Below, piece by piece: positions 8,383 through 16,488 of a DNA stretch of 35,866 bases. The notes below the pieces were generated by a model. The model saw nothing but the letters and a program-made list of their open reading frames with translations, made no database searches and was not told where the DNA came from. Origin of the DNA: Acidobacteriota bacterium (GTDB taxonomy: Bacteria; Acidobacteriota; Terriglobia; Terriglobales; Acidobacteriaceae). The stretch's first letter is position 1; the number at the start of each line of letters is the position of its first letter. Both the position numbers and the translations under genes were made by a program. The stretch is from assembly GCA_021805025.1 (NCBI GenBank), contig JAJZGF010000019.1:1-35866 (forward strand), in the 5' to 3' direction.

Positions 8383-8585
8383 AGCCAAACCTCCCCTGGA
8401 TTCGAGTTGCATCCGCCTGCCGCAAAAGTTATGCGGGAAAGCAGACCATCGCCACGTATTCTGAAGGACGAACTCCTCTGCTCCGCGGTTCTGTGAACTT
8501 GAAAAGATCCAGAACCGGGAACCATCCGAAGGCTTGAACGAATCCGTTCAGGTTGAAGTACGCAGAAGGCAGGTAGAAAAGTTCC

Positions 8586-9746
8586 ATGTCGATGGCCGAA
8601 ACCAGTCCCCTATCCAGCGGCGATACGCCTTGTCTCGATTCGGATGTGGTGCGCAAGCTTGCACAGGAAGCGGGCTTTGATGATGCCGGCTCACTTGCCC
8701 TGCCGCAGGCAAGTGAAACGCGGGATGCACAGAGGTTTACGCAGTGGGTAGAGGCCGGACGCGCCGGCACAATGCACTACTTGGGGCGCAAAGCGGAAGA
8801 TGGCCGGATGGTGCGCGCTCGCGCTCAAACGCCGTTTCCCTGGGCGCGTTCCGCCGTTATATGCTTTGCTACGTATAACCCGGCGCAGCCCCGCTCGACC
8901 GACCCCGCGTCCGCCGGGCTCGCGTGGATCGCGCGCTATGCGTGGACCAGCCGCATCGACGAGCAGGGAGTCAGGCGGCCAAGCGATTATCACAAGATCC
9001 TCCTGAAACGTCTGCGCGGACTGAAAGCGCAGTTGCACGTTCGCTATGGAGACTTTGAGTCGCGGGCCTACGTGGATACGGGTCCGGTGGTGGAGCGCAC
9101 ACTCGCAGTGGCAGCCGGGCTCGGCTGGACGGGCAAGAATACCTGCCTGATTCATCCGCGCCTCGGCTCCTACGGATTCCTCGCCGTGCTGGTCACATCC
9201 CTTGGCGTCAAGGAAGCTGCGGCGCGGCTGAGCGTGCCTGACCGTTGCGGGAGTTGCCGCCGTTGTCTGGATGCATGTCCGACAGACGCATTGATCGAGC
9301 CCTACCAGATGGATGCCACGCGCTGTATTTCCTACCTCACCATCGAGTACAAAGGTGCAATTGCTCCTCACCTGATGGGGGGTATGGGACGGCAGATTTT
9401 TGGCTGTGATATCTGCCAGGATGTATGCCCATGGAATCGCAAAGCTGCTGTGAGCGCCGATGCTGAACTGGAAGCGCGCACCGAGCTTGTGAACCCCGCG
9501 CTGGAGTGGCTCGCCGCAATGGATGAACCTGCGTTTGAGCGCACGTTCAACGGTTCCCCTGTGCGGCGCGCAGGCTTCGTGGGCTTCCGACGTAACCTGG
9601 CAATCGCGATGGGCAATACCGGCATCGCTGCCTTCGGGTCGCAATTGCATACCTGGGCCTCGTCGGCAGACGATGGCCTGCGTTCTGCAGCGCAATGGGC
9701 GCTCAGCAAGTTGCGGCCTACGCAGAAGCCGCCGCGCAACGAATGA
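8586..9746 (+). CDS. queG: Epoxyqueuosine reductase
   Basis: Cobalamin-dependent, iron-sulfur enzyme that reduces epoxyqueuosine to queuosine in the wobble base of GUN tRNAs, the last step of queuosine synthesis. 386 residues, the usual length. The N-terminal cobalamin-binding region contains AYVDTGPVVER, with the conserved Asp proposed as proton donor, and GLGWTGKNTCLI. Two 4Fe-4S motifs follow: CGSCRRCLDACPTDAL and CDICQDVCPWNRK. The C-terminus looks like the short HEAT-like extension of the family (FRRNLAIAMGN). Start ATG 8586; a second in-frame ATG lies two codons later. Single gene, convergent with cspA; no other queuosine gene is visible. Confidence 0.95.
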   Translation: MSMAETSPLSSGDTPCLDSDVVRKLAQEAGFDDAGSLALPQASETRDAQRFTQWVEAGRAGTMHYLGRKAEDGRMVRARAQTPFPWARSAVICFATYNPAQPRSTDPASAGLAWIARYAWTSRIDEQGVRRPSDYHKILLKRLRGLKAQLHVRYGDFESRAYVDTGPVVERTLAVAAGLGWTGKNTCLIHPRLGSYGFLAVLVTSLGVKEAAARLSVPDRCGSCRRCLDACPTDALIEPYQMDATRCISYLTIEYKGAIAPHLMGGMGRQIFGCDICQDVCPWNRKAAVSADAELEARTELVNPALEWLAAMDEPAFERTFNGSPVRRAGFVGFRRNLAIAMGNTGIAAFGSQLHTWASSADDGLRSAAQWALSKLRPTQKPPRNE

Positions 9747-9799
9747 CTCTGCGACCCGGTTAGCGCCTGCACTCCCTCGGCACGGCATGCATTAAAGGA

Positions 9800-10006
9800 T
9801 CAGACGGCGCGCATGACATTGGCCGCGCTCAGGCCCTTGGGGCCTTGCTGGCACTCGAATTCAACAGCCTCACCTTCGTTGAGCGTCTTGTATCCACTCT
9901 CCTGGATCGCGGAAAAATGCACAAAGACATCTTCCCCGTTCGAGCGCTGAATAAATCCGTACCCCTTGGCTCCATTGAACCACTTGACGATGCCTTGTTC
10001 CTTCAT
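9800..10006 (-). CDS. cspA: Cold-shock (CspA-family) RNA chaperone
   Basis: A 68-residue single-domain nucleic-acid-binding protein that melts RNA secondary structure. It has the RNP1 motif KGYGFI and the RNP2 motif VFVHF, with the aromatic residues (W10, F/Y around 17-20, F at RNP2) expected to stack on bases. ATG 10006 is chosen because AAGGAG lies seven bases before it; the reading frame is open further upstream without a start signal. A hairpin followed by T-rich RNA in the leader (10117-10152) may control expression. Confidence 0.95.
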   Translation of the reverse strand: MKEQGIVKWFNGAKGYGFIQRSNGEDVFVHFSAIQESGYKTLNEGEAVEFECQQGPKGLSAANVMRAV

Positions 10007-10492
10007 GCGACGTCTCCTTACTTTGTCGTCTGCGGCAAACTCCGGCCCCTTTTGGCAATGGTTGTGAATCTGGCGCCGCAAACCGTCGGCGTGATGCCAG
10101 GGGCGCCCAAAACACTAAAAGCCGCCCCGGTGCGCGCATTGCGCACTGCGGCAGCTCGATGTCGCAGCCAGATTGAGTCCGCACTTCCACAAAAACAGCA
10201 CATCCAATACAAACGGCCTTCCCGTTAAGAACGACCAGCCTCCCAGGCGGGCCTTGATTCTTTATGGCAGGAAATGGATAAGGATGCAATAAGAAATCGC
10301 CATTCCGAGCGTGCCATGGAAGGTGCGCAGCGGCGGCAACAGCACAGCGAAGGCAGGCTCGAAGGGATATTCTTAAGATGAGCGCAAAGGGATGCCGGGC
10401 AATCGATCAGGACGCTTCTTCCTTTTCTAAGCCGGAAGCAGATGCGGTGTATCCCGTCGAGTGTCTCAAAATCCGGTATCTATGAGGCGCCG
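10007..10492. other. Divergent intergenic region, cspA / yihY
   Basis: About 490 bases with no convincing gene on either strand. The right part should hold the yihY promoter and the left part the cspA leader. The only structure recognised is the hairpin plus T-run at 10117-10152, with a GGGCGCCC palindrome at 10101-10108. No clear sigma-70 promoter was seen. Confidence 0.6.
10117..10152 (-). promoter_or_regulatory. Terminator-like hairpin in the cspA leader
   Basis: On the minus strand GCCGC...GCGGC encloses an inner stem GTGCGC/GCGCAC and is followed by TTTTAGTGTTTT. It lies about 110 bases before the cspA start codon. It could be an attenuator in a structured cold-shock leader, or the terminator of upstream transcription. 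Confidence 0.35.
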
Positions 10493-11362
10493 ATGACCGA
10501 CAGCACAGAGAGTTCGGAAGCCATCCCGAAGGCAGTGGATTCCAAGTGGTACCGATGGCGCAAGGATGGCACCGCGCTCGTACAGTATCTCCTGGATAGC
10601 GAGGTGCACACCTATGCATTCAGTGTGGCTGCCAACGCGATTTTGTCCTTCATCCCCTTCATCGTCCTGCTTTACACGATTGCGCTCTCTCTGTTTCACT
10701 CAGCCGCGATGGCCGATGCGGTAAGCCAGATGGTGTATTACTTCTTCCCTTCCAATCAGGACTGGATTGCCAAGAACTTGGTGCTGGCAGCGCCGCGGCA
10801 CGGCATCCAGGTCTTCTCTCTGCTCATGATTCTGATCTCCTGCACCGGCATTTTTCTGCCGTTGGAAGTCGCGCTCAATCAGGCCTGGGGCGTTGCCAAG
10901 AGCCGCAACTATCTCTTCAATCAGGTGGTAGCCTTCGGCCTTGCAATTCTGATGGTTCTTCTGGGTATGGCCAGCGTCATCCTCAGCGCATGGCAGCGTG
11001 AATTGCTGACCTTTGTGTTTTTTCATCACACGGATAACTTTGTCTTCAACGGCATCAGCTATCTGTGGATGGCGCTCTGCACAGGCGTTGCCTGCATCTT
11101 ATTTTTCTTCTCCATCTACTGGCTGCTGCCCAACCGCAGGGTGCCGGCACTGAGCGTTATGCGCACAGCGGTGATTACCGGCGTGATCTGGCTCTCGGCA
11201 AAATACATCTTTGTGGCCGTGCTGCCGCACCTTGACTTGAAAGCGCTCTACGGGCCATTTTATGTTTCGGTAGGTCTTCTGTTCTGGGCCTACATCTCCG
11301 GGCTGATCCTCTTCGCCGGAGCGCAGTTCAGCGTGGCCAGGCTGGGCAACGGGAAACATTAG
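10493..11362 (+). CDS. YihY/BrkB-family inner-membrane protein
   Basis: A 289-residue integral membrane protein of the YihY/UPF0761 (formerly RNase BN/BrkB) family; molecular function unknown. ATG 10493 is chosen because TGAGG precedes it by five bases and the conserved region starts soon after. There are about six hydrophobic helices: around residues 45-65 (NAILSFIPFIVLLYTIALSL), 105-125, 140-165, 180-205, 220-240 and 255-280. The last ends with the family-typical GLLFWAYISGLILFAGAQF. It stands alone and converges on the propeller lipoprotein gene. Family assignment is firm. Confidence 0.88.
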   Translation: MTDSTESSEAIPKAVDSKWYRWRKDGTALVQYLLDSEVHTYAFSVAANAILSFIPFIVLLYTIALSLFHSAAMADAVSQMVYYFFPSNQDWIAKNLVLAAPRHGIQVFSLLMILISCTGIFLPLEVALNQAWGVAKSRNYLFNQVVAFGLAILMVLLGMASVILSAWQRELLTFVFFHHTDNFVFNGISYLWMALCTGVACILFFFSIYWLLPNRRVPALSVMRTAVITGVIWLSAKYIFVAVLPHLDLKALYGPFYVSVGLLFWAYISGLILFAGAQFSVARLGNGKH

Positions 11363-11402
11363 CGGGTCCGGCGCAAACGCGGAGCAGTGCGTTCAGCCTT
11401 GC

Positions 11403-11419
11403 TCGCCTGGAACAGGCGA
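11403..11419. terminator. Short hairpin between convergent yihY-type gene and propeller gene
   Basis: TCGCCTG-GAA-CAGGCGA, a perfect seven-base-pair stem with a three-base loop, lies in the 81-base gap between two convergent stop codons. There is no T-run, so termination is only suggested. Confidence 0.35.
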
Positions 11420-11443
11420 ACAGTTCCACTTGTCCCCGTAACG

Positions 11444-12631
11444 CTACTGCACCTTGAAGGCTTTGTCAGCGATCGCGTTGGGGGCGCGGCCGGCGGGCAG
11501 CAGGGTGAAGAGGGAATGATCGACGGTGCGCACAACGGCGACGTCGTTGGAGCGGGCGTCGACGACGAACAGGAGGTGGCCGTCGGCGCAGAAGGCAAGC
11601 GCCGCGGGGCCGTCGCCGACGTGCACTTCGCCCTCCCGTTTGCCGTCATCGATGGCGTAGATGGTGACCCACTGGGAGCGCAGGTTGCCGACATAGAGCA
11701 GCGCATTATTCGCTGAAACAATGCCCTGAACCGGATCGGCTCCCATCATGTAGGCTCCCCCCACGTCGTCCGTGCCTGTAACCACCTCAGAGATCGAGTC
11801 AGAGAGTGAGTTCATGGTGAAGAGTTCACCACCATCCGGCTTCAGAGCCAATTGCACGGGACCCCGGCCCACATCCAGCAGGGATTCAATACGATCAGGT
11901 TGGGCGGATTGGGCATCTGCGTGCGCCAGCGCAATGGCCATGATCTGGTGACCGGCAGAGCAGGCCACAAAAGCCTTCGAGGAGTCCGGCAGGATGACAA
12001 CATCGTTTGCGCCAGGGCAGCCCGCGAAGACTGCGCGCACCGTTCGTGAAACGGGGTCAATGATGCTGACTGAACTGCTGTTCCGGTTGGCAACCACAAG
12101 CGCCTTGCCATCCGGCGAGACACGAAGCGCTGCAGGCTCTTCGCCCGCGCCAATCACAGCGATCTCCCGGCGGGCCTTCAAATCGATGACCGAGATGCTG
12201 TTGGAGCCGGAGTTGGCTATATACGCCAGCGCATCTTCAGGGTCCAGCGCAATCGCCTCCGGCTGTTTGCGCACCTGGATGGCTGCAACGACGACATTGT
12301 GCTCCGCATCAACCACGGAAACCGCACCCTGTCCGCCCGGCGCGCCCTCATTCACCACATACACTTCATTGCGCGTCGTGCTGGAGACGACTGCCACCGG
12401 GTGCCTGCCCACGGCAAGCTCGCGGTCAAGTCGCAAATTGACGACATCGTAAACAGATACGGTGCCGCTGTCGCCGTTGGTCACATACACATACTCGCGA
12501 TAGTTGGGCGGGTACTGCGGAAAGTCATGCGGGCGGCAACCGGTCAACCCGATGGCGAGGGCGACTGCGGCAGGCAGAAGGCGCGCTGCGCTCAAACTCA
12601 TCGAAGCGCCGCACCGCATGCTCATCGGCAT
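11444..12631 (-). CDS. YVTN/YncE-type beta-propeller lipoprotein
   Basis: A 395-residue predicted lipoprotein. ATG 12631 is chosen because AGGGAT lies just upstream and it begins 28 bases after the aroF stop; earlier starts would overlap aroF. The signal segment LLPAAVALAIGLTGC ends in a lipobox with Cys in position. The mature part consists of about seven repeats of roughly 42 residues, with blade motifs such as YVYVTNGDSGTVSVYD, VYVVNEG, AYIANSGSNSISVID and LVVANRNSSSVSIID. These are typical of YVTN seven-bladed propellers. Such proteins bind partners or ligands at the envelope; no catalytic residues are evident. Last gene of the likely ccmC-ccmD-aroF operon. Confidence 0.85.
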   Translation of the reverse strand: MPMSMRCGASMSLSAARLLPAAVALAIGLTGCRPHDFPQYPPNYREYVYVTNGDSGTVSVYDVVNLRLDRELAVGRHPVAVVSSTTRNEVYVVNEGAPGGQGAVSVVDAEHNVVVAAIQVRKQPEAIALDPEDALAYIANSGSNSISVIDLKARREIAVIGAGEEPAALRVSPDGKALVVANRNSSSVSIIDPVSRTVRAVFAGCPGANDVVILPDSSKAFVACSAGHQIMAIALAHADAQSAQPDRIESLLDVGRGPVQLALKPDGGELFTMNSLSDSISEVVTGTDDVGGAYMMGADPVQGIVSANNALLYVGNLRSQWVTIYAIDDGKREGEVHVGDGPAALAFCADGHLLFVVDARSNDVAVVRTVDHSLFTLLPAGRAPNAIADKAFKVQ

Positions 12632-12659
12632 GATTATCCCTGATCGCGCCTTCATCGGC

Positions 12660-13712
12660 TTATGCAGCGCCAGTCTCCACACGGATGCCACGCGGCAATG
12701 TGCGATGGACCACAGGAGCGATCTGCTCAATCTCGTCCATCATGACGGCAAACTGGCTGGGATAGATCGACTGCGGGCCGTCCGACAGCGCCTTATCCGG
12801 CTGATGATGCACCTCAACCAGCACCCCGTCCGCGCCGACTGCTACCGCCGCACGAGCCATGGGCAGCACCTTGTCACGCTTGCCGGTGCCATGGCTTGGA
12901 TCGACCAAAATCGGCAGATGGCTGAGCTTCTGCACCGCTGGAACGATGCTGAGGTCGAGCGTGTTCCGAGTATGATCCGCAAAGGTGCGCACGCCCCGCT
13001 CGCAGAGGATCACCTGGTAGTTGCCCTCACTCATGATGTATTCGGCGGCCATCAGAAACTCATCGAGCGTGGCGCTCATGCCGCGCTTGAGCAGCACAGG
13101 CTTGCGCAGCCGGCCGGCATGTTTAAGCAGAGAAAAGTTCTGCATGTTGCGCGCGCCAATCTGAATGACATCCGCCCAGTCGGCCACCAGTTCCAGGGTC
13201 TCGTTGTCGATGGCCTCAGTGATGATACGCAGACCAAACTGATCGCGGATCTCCGCCATGATCTTCAGGGCATCCACGCCGAGCCCCTGAAAGGCATAGG
13301 GCGAGGTACGCGGCTTGTAAGCCCCGCCGCGGAAGAATTGCGCGCCAGAGGCGGCAACCTGCTCGGCAATGGCAAAGGCCTGCTCCCGGCTCTCAATGGA
13401 GCACGGGCCTGCGACGATAGCGAGATTCTGTCCCCCAATCGCAGCATCCGTTCCGGGGAAACGGATGATCGTGTCTTCTTCCTTCACGTCGCGACTGGCC
13501 AGCTTATAAGGCTTGCTGACGCGGATTACATCGGCCACTCCGGAGAGATCTTCAAAACTGCCTCGATCGATTTCTCCAGGGTTACCGGTGATGCCGATGG
13601 CGGTGCGCTGGGCTCCCGGAAGCGGATGGGCACGGAACCCCATTTGTTCGATCTGGTCACAAACAGCCTGAATTTCTTCCTGCGTGGCCTGTGCCTTCAT
13701 GACGACTAGCAT
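12660..13712 (-). CDS. aroF: 3-deoxy-7-phosphoheptulonate synthase (DAHP synthase, AroF/AroA-beta type)
   Basis: Condenses phosphoenolpyruvate and erythrose-4-phosphate, the first step of the shikimate pathway. 350 residues from ATG 13712, which has GAGGGG seven bases upstream. Residues 1-70 form the ferredoxin-like regulatory domain known from Thermotoga-type enzymes, where aromatic amino acids bind. The TIM barrel carries AGPCSIES with metal-binding Cys104. It also carries [17 protein letters not shown] (substrate loop), [27 protein letters not shown] (metal His) and [11 protein letters not shown] near the end. Feedback inhibition through the N-terminal domain is inferred from the family. 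It lies between ccmD (53 bases upstream) and the propeller lipoprotein gene. Confidence 0.95.
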   Translation of the reverse strand: MLVVMKAQATQEEIQAVCDQIEQMGFRAHPLPGAQRTAIGITGNPGEIDRGSFEDLSGVADVIRVSKPYKLASRDVKEEDTIIRFPGTDAAIGGQNLAIVAGPCSIESREQAFAIAEQVAASGAQFFRGGAYKPRTSPYAFQGLGVDALKIMAEIRDQFGLRIITEAIDNETLELVADWADVIQIGARNMQNFSLLKHAGRLRKPVLLKRGMSATLDEFLMAAEYIMSEGNYQVILCERGVRTFADHTRNTLDLSIVPAVQKLSHLPILVDPSHGTGKRDKVLPMARAAVAVGADGVLVEVHHQPDKALSDGPQSIYPSQFAVMMDEIEQIAPVVHRTLPRGIRVETGAA

Positions 13713-13765
13713 CTCGGTCCCCTCAATTCCACAGTGTATGGCAATACAGCCTTGAAACTCCCTGC

Positions 13766-13906
13766 TCAGCGAGCGCGGCGGGCAGCGGTACGCTTTTCGC
13801 CACGCCATCTAAAGCCCAGCCAAGCCAGATAGCTCAGTTGGATCACCCAGGTTACCGTGTAGGCGGCAACCATAAATTTATGGTCGAGAACTGCAGCTGT
13901 ATCCAT
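13766..13906 (-). CDS. ccmD: CcmD-family small membrane protein (46 aa)
   Basis: A 46-residue protein read directly from the sequence: ATG 13906, AGGAG four bases upstream, TGA at 13766. It begins [20 protein letters not shown], has one transmembrane helix (about 11-31, ending LSYLAWLGF) and ends in a basic tail ([14 protein letters not shown]). This is the CcmD pattern: one helix with a positively charged C-terminus. CcmD helps release haem-loaded CcmE from the CcmABC complex during cytochrome c maturation. Its place 33 bases after ccmC supports the call. Confidence 0.8.
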   Translation of the reverse strand: MDTAAVLDHKFMVAAYTVTWVIQLSYLAWLGFRWRGEKRTAARRAR

Positions 13907-13939
13907 ATTTCTCCTGACTCCGGAGCGCCTCTCAGCGGG

Positions 13940-14647
13940 TCAAATGTTTGCTTCGAGCGCTTCCTGGGCCTCCAGGGCATCATTGTGCTGGTGCCTGCGC
14001 TCTACGTTATAGCGAAGGATGAGGATGAACACGCCCCATGCAAACCAGGCCAGCATATTCCACATGAATGGGGCCAGCATGGACTTGTCCATCCCGGAGC
14101 CTTGCGCGCCGCCAAACACCGGCGCAGGATGCTGCGTGCGCCACCAGCGGTTTGACATGTAGACAATGGGCACATCGAGGGCTCCAAAAATGCCGAGCAC
14201 GGCGGCCAGGGTTTGCACCTGCGGCCCTGCGGCAAACCGCCGCAGCAACAGGTAACTGACGTAGATGAGCCAGAGCACGAGCGTGGTAGTCAGGCGCGCG
14301 TCCCATGTCCACCAGATGCCCCAGGCACGGCGGCCCCAGAGTGGACCGGTCGTGAGCACCACCGTACAAAAAACCACACCCACCTCAGCGCCGGCCAGCG
14401 CCCATGCGTCAGAGGCCTGCGCCCATTCCGGCTTGCTGCGACGCCAGCTTAGAAATCCAATGGAGCCGAGGAGCGAAACAGCGAAGAAGAAGAAAGCGAC
14501 GATTGCCGAAGGCACGTGGTAGAAGATGATGCGGAAAATCTCACCCTGCATCGCATCGGTGGGCGCGACATAAATCGCCTGGTAAAACCCCCATATCATG
14601 AGCGCAATCGTGATGGCTCCGTAGAGGCCAATGACAAGTCTCTTCAT
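13940..14647 (-). CDS. ccmC: Haem exporter/chaperone CcmC (CcsA-type)
   Basis: A 235-residue, six-helix inner-membrane protein that presents haem to CcmE on the periplasmic side in system I cytochrome c maturation. The tryptophan-rich haem loop WGIWWTWDARLT (about 110-121) is diagnostic. Flanking conserved histidines lie in IFYHVPSA and WWRTQHP. The helices fit the CcmC topology and the length is typical. Followed by ccmD, aroF and the propeller lipoprotein. ccmA, ccmB, ccmE and ccmF are not in the window, so the rest of the pathway must be encoded elsewhere. No strong Shine-Dalgarno sequence precedes the ATG. Confidence 0.93.
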   Translation of the reverse strand: MKRLVIGLYGAITIALMIWGFYQAIYVAPTDAMQGEIFRIIFYHVPSAIVAFFFFAVSLLGSIGFLSWRRSKPEWAQASDAWALAGAEVGVVFCTVVLTTGPLWGRRAWGIWWTWDARLTTTLVLWLIYVSYLLLRRFAAGPQVQTLAAVLGIFGALDVPIVYMSNRWWRTQHPAPVFGGAQGSGMDKSMLAPFMWNMLAWFAWGVFILILRYNVERRHQHNDALEAQEALEANI

Positions 14648-14897
14648 TTCGAAAGATTCCGATTCCTAACTCCTTTAGTGTACGACTTTTTGCACGATCT
14701 GTGCCTCAACCAAATTGCGGAGCGGGAGATCGCGGCTGGCCGGGATGGCTCAATGGGCAAGCGACTGCACGCGGCGCGCAGGAGCGCGGGATCGGCAAAG
14801 CAGATTTGCCAGGGATGCAGTCTCTGCGCGGAACGGTCCCGCCCAACCGGACAAGAGACCGTGAACAAGCCCGTCAGACTCTCCCTTGAGGGATCCT

Positions 14898-16235
14898 TTA
14901 TTGCGAATCGACCGGGCCTTCAGCCGCTCCAGGTTGACATTGCCGGAGGTAGGTTCTCGACAGGCGGTTATGCCAGCAAAGGTGGTCCTCGTCGAACACA
15001 GCCCATACCGCACCCAGACCAAGGGGCAGTAAGGAGAGCAGCATGGCTCCGAGGCGCCTATGCAATTGAGCGCGCGTGGGATGCTCGCCCTCAAAGGTAC
15101 ACGGCGCAATTCCCGCAAATTTCATGCCGGGCGTCACGCCGAGAAGCGAAAAACTTGCCCAGTGATACACCACGCCCATAAGAAGTGCTGCTCCCATCGC
15201 CGCCAACTCCGAGACCCTGATGCCGGGCAGATGAGAAAGCATCCCGGCGACCGTAGCCGCCAGCGCGGTGACCATCCCGACAATCAACGCGGTATCGACC
15301 AGATTGGCAATCAGGCGGAACTGCAGCGGGGCCAGTTCCAGTCGCGGGACCAGCGTCGCGCCATCTTCAAAGGCTGCATCCGGCTCCTGCGGCGTGTCTT
15401 CTAATTCGATTCCGGACCATTCGGGAGCCCTCCAGACATCTGCGGCCTGCTCCGTTTGCGGCTCGGCCTGGGGGGGATCAATCGAGATCGTGCTGGGATC
15501 CACTTCAAAGATGCTGAGTTGGCCAAACATCTCGCCCAAAGCGTCGCGGCGATTGCCGGTCATGCGAGGACGCATGCGGCGCGTGGCGACCAGCTCCGGG
15601 GGAAACTGAATGAGATTGGCCGGTATTGGTTGTGCCGCTTCTACTTCGCGGATAACCTCTTCATCCGCAAATGAGCTGGACTGCGCAGTAAGATCAGGCA
15701 TGGCGCTTCGGACCGCCTCAATCCCCTGCCTGCTGGTCCCATAACGCTCCGCGCCGGAAGCAGTGGCGCGCCGCGCCGGCAGATCCGGCTCCCAGCGCAC
15801 CTCAAGGGCCTGGGAAGCGGTCCATTCAGACTCGGCAGGCGGCTCAAGGGTGGAGGCCTGCTCCTGGCCTGTTATCCACGGCTCCTCAGGTTGGACACAG
15901 AGGGATGGCTGGCGCTCGCGCAGCTCAAGACTGGCAACGACGGCCTGCGCGGCTGCCTGCGCCTCCAGCGCGGCATGTGTCACAGCCTCGGCGGCGCGCA
16001 GTGCGGCGCGGGCCTCGGCGGCCTGCATCTCGCTGTAGCTGGGAGCCTTTGCATAGCGGGCAGCCACACGGGCCGCGGCCGCGGCAGCGCGGGCGCTCGC
16101 TGCGGTGTGCTCGGCTGCCGGCAACTCCGGGGCTACCACCGCAAGACCCTTGCGGCGCTGATGAGCCGCAAGACGCCGGTTTACTTCTTCTTTCCAAGAC
16201 GGTAGCGGGACGTGCTGGCTCGCCAGTGTGCTCAA
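14898..16235 (-). CDS. RDD-family membrane protein with long Ala-rich N-terminal region
   Basis: A 445-residue protein. Residues about 1-310 are soluble. They include a strongly Ala-rich, helical stretch (about 45-110), probably coiled, then an acidic, low-complexity region with many Glu and Pro. Residues about 315-430 form an RDD domain of two or three membrane helices, starting RLIANLVDTALIVG and continuing through LLMGVVYHWASFSLLGVTPGMKFAGI and a final helix LLSLLPLGLGAVWAVF. RDD proteins are poorly characterised; some act in ion transport. The predicted start is TTG 16235 with GGAG very close, so the true N-terminus is uncertain. Divergent from lptD; 250 bases without a clear gene follow it. 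Confidence 0.7.
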   Translation of the reverse strand: MSTLASQHVPLPSWKEEVNRRLAAHQRRKGLAVVAPELPAAEHTAASARAAAAAARVAARYAKAPSYSEMQAAEARAALRAAEAVTHAALEAQAAAQAVVASLELRERQPSLCVQPEEPWITGQEQASTLEPPAESEWTASQALEVRWEPDLPARRATASGAERYGTSRQGIEAVRSAMPDLTAQSSSFADEEVIREVEAAQPIPANLIQFPPELVATRRMRPRMTGNRRDALGEMFGQLSIFEVDPSTISIDPPQAEPQTEQAADVWRAPEWSGIELEDTPQEPDAAFEDGATLVPRLELAPLQFRLIANLVDTALIVGMVTALAATVAGMLSHLPGIRVSELAAMGAALLMGVVYHWASFSLLGVTPGMKFAGIAPCTFEGEHPTRAQLHRRLGAMLLSLLPLGLGAVWAVFDEDHLCWHNRLSRTYLRQCQPGAAEGPVDSQ

Positions 16236-16488
16236 TTCTCCAGTTTCCCTTCCTACGCTTGAACGGGCTTGTTGCGTTCACCCGGCAAATTCTTCCAGCT
16301 CCGCCGCGGCCGCCCCATGAGCCAAAACGGAAGGCGCTCATCTTCAGAGCAAGGACGTTGCAGCAAACCTCGCTGGAGAAGTCGAGCAATCTCCAACTCG
16401 CCCGAATCTTCCTCACTGCAGCGATCGCCACGCAAAGCGCTTACCCTAGGACCACGCCTGCATTTGCTATGCTGGCCTTGGTCCTGGG

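Noticed and set aside
8691-9788. 365-codon minus-strand frame
   Set aside because: Antisense to queG, which has all its cobalamin and Fe-S motifs.
14690-14800. tRNA-like stretch (GGCCGGGATGGCTCAATGGG...)
   Set aside because: The start resembles a D-arm, but no TTC T-loop, anticodon stem or matching acceptor strand follows at proper spacing.
14644-14868. 74-codon minus-strand frame upstream of ccmC
   Set aside because: Overlaps the ccmC promoter region, no start signal and no recognisable features.
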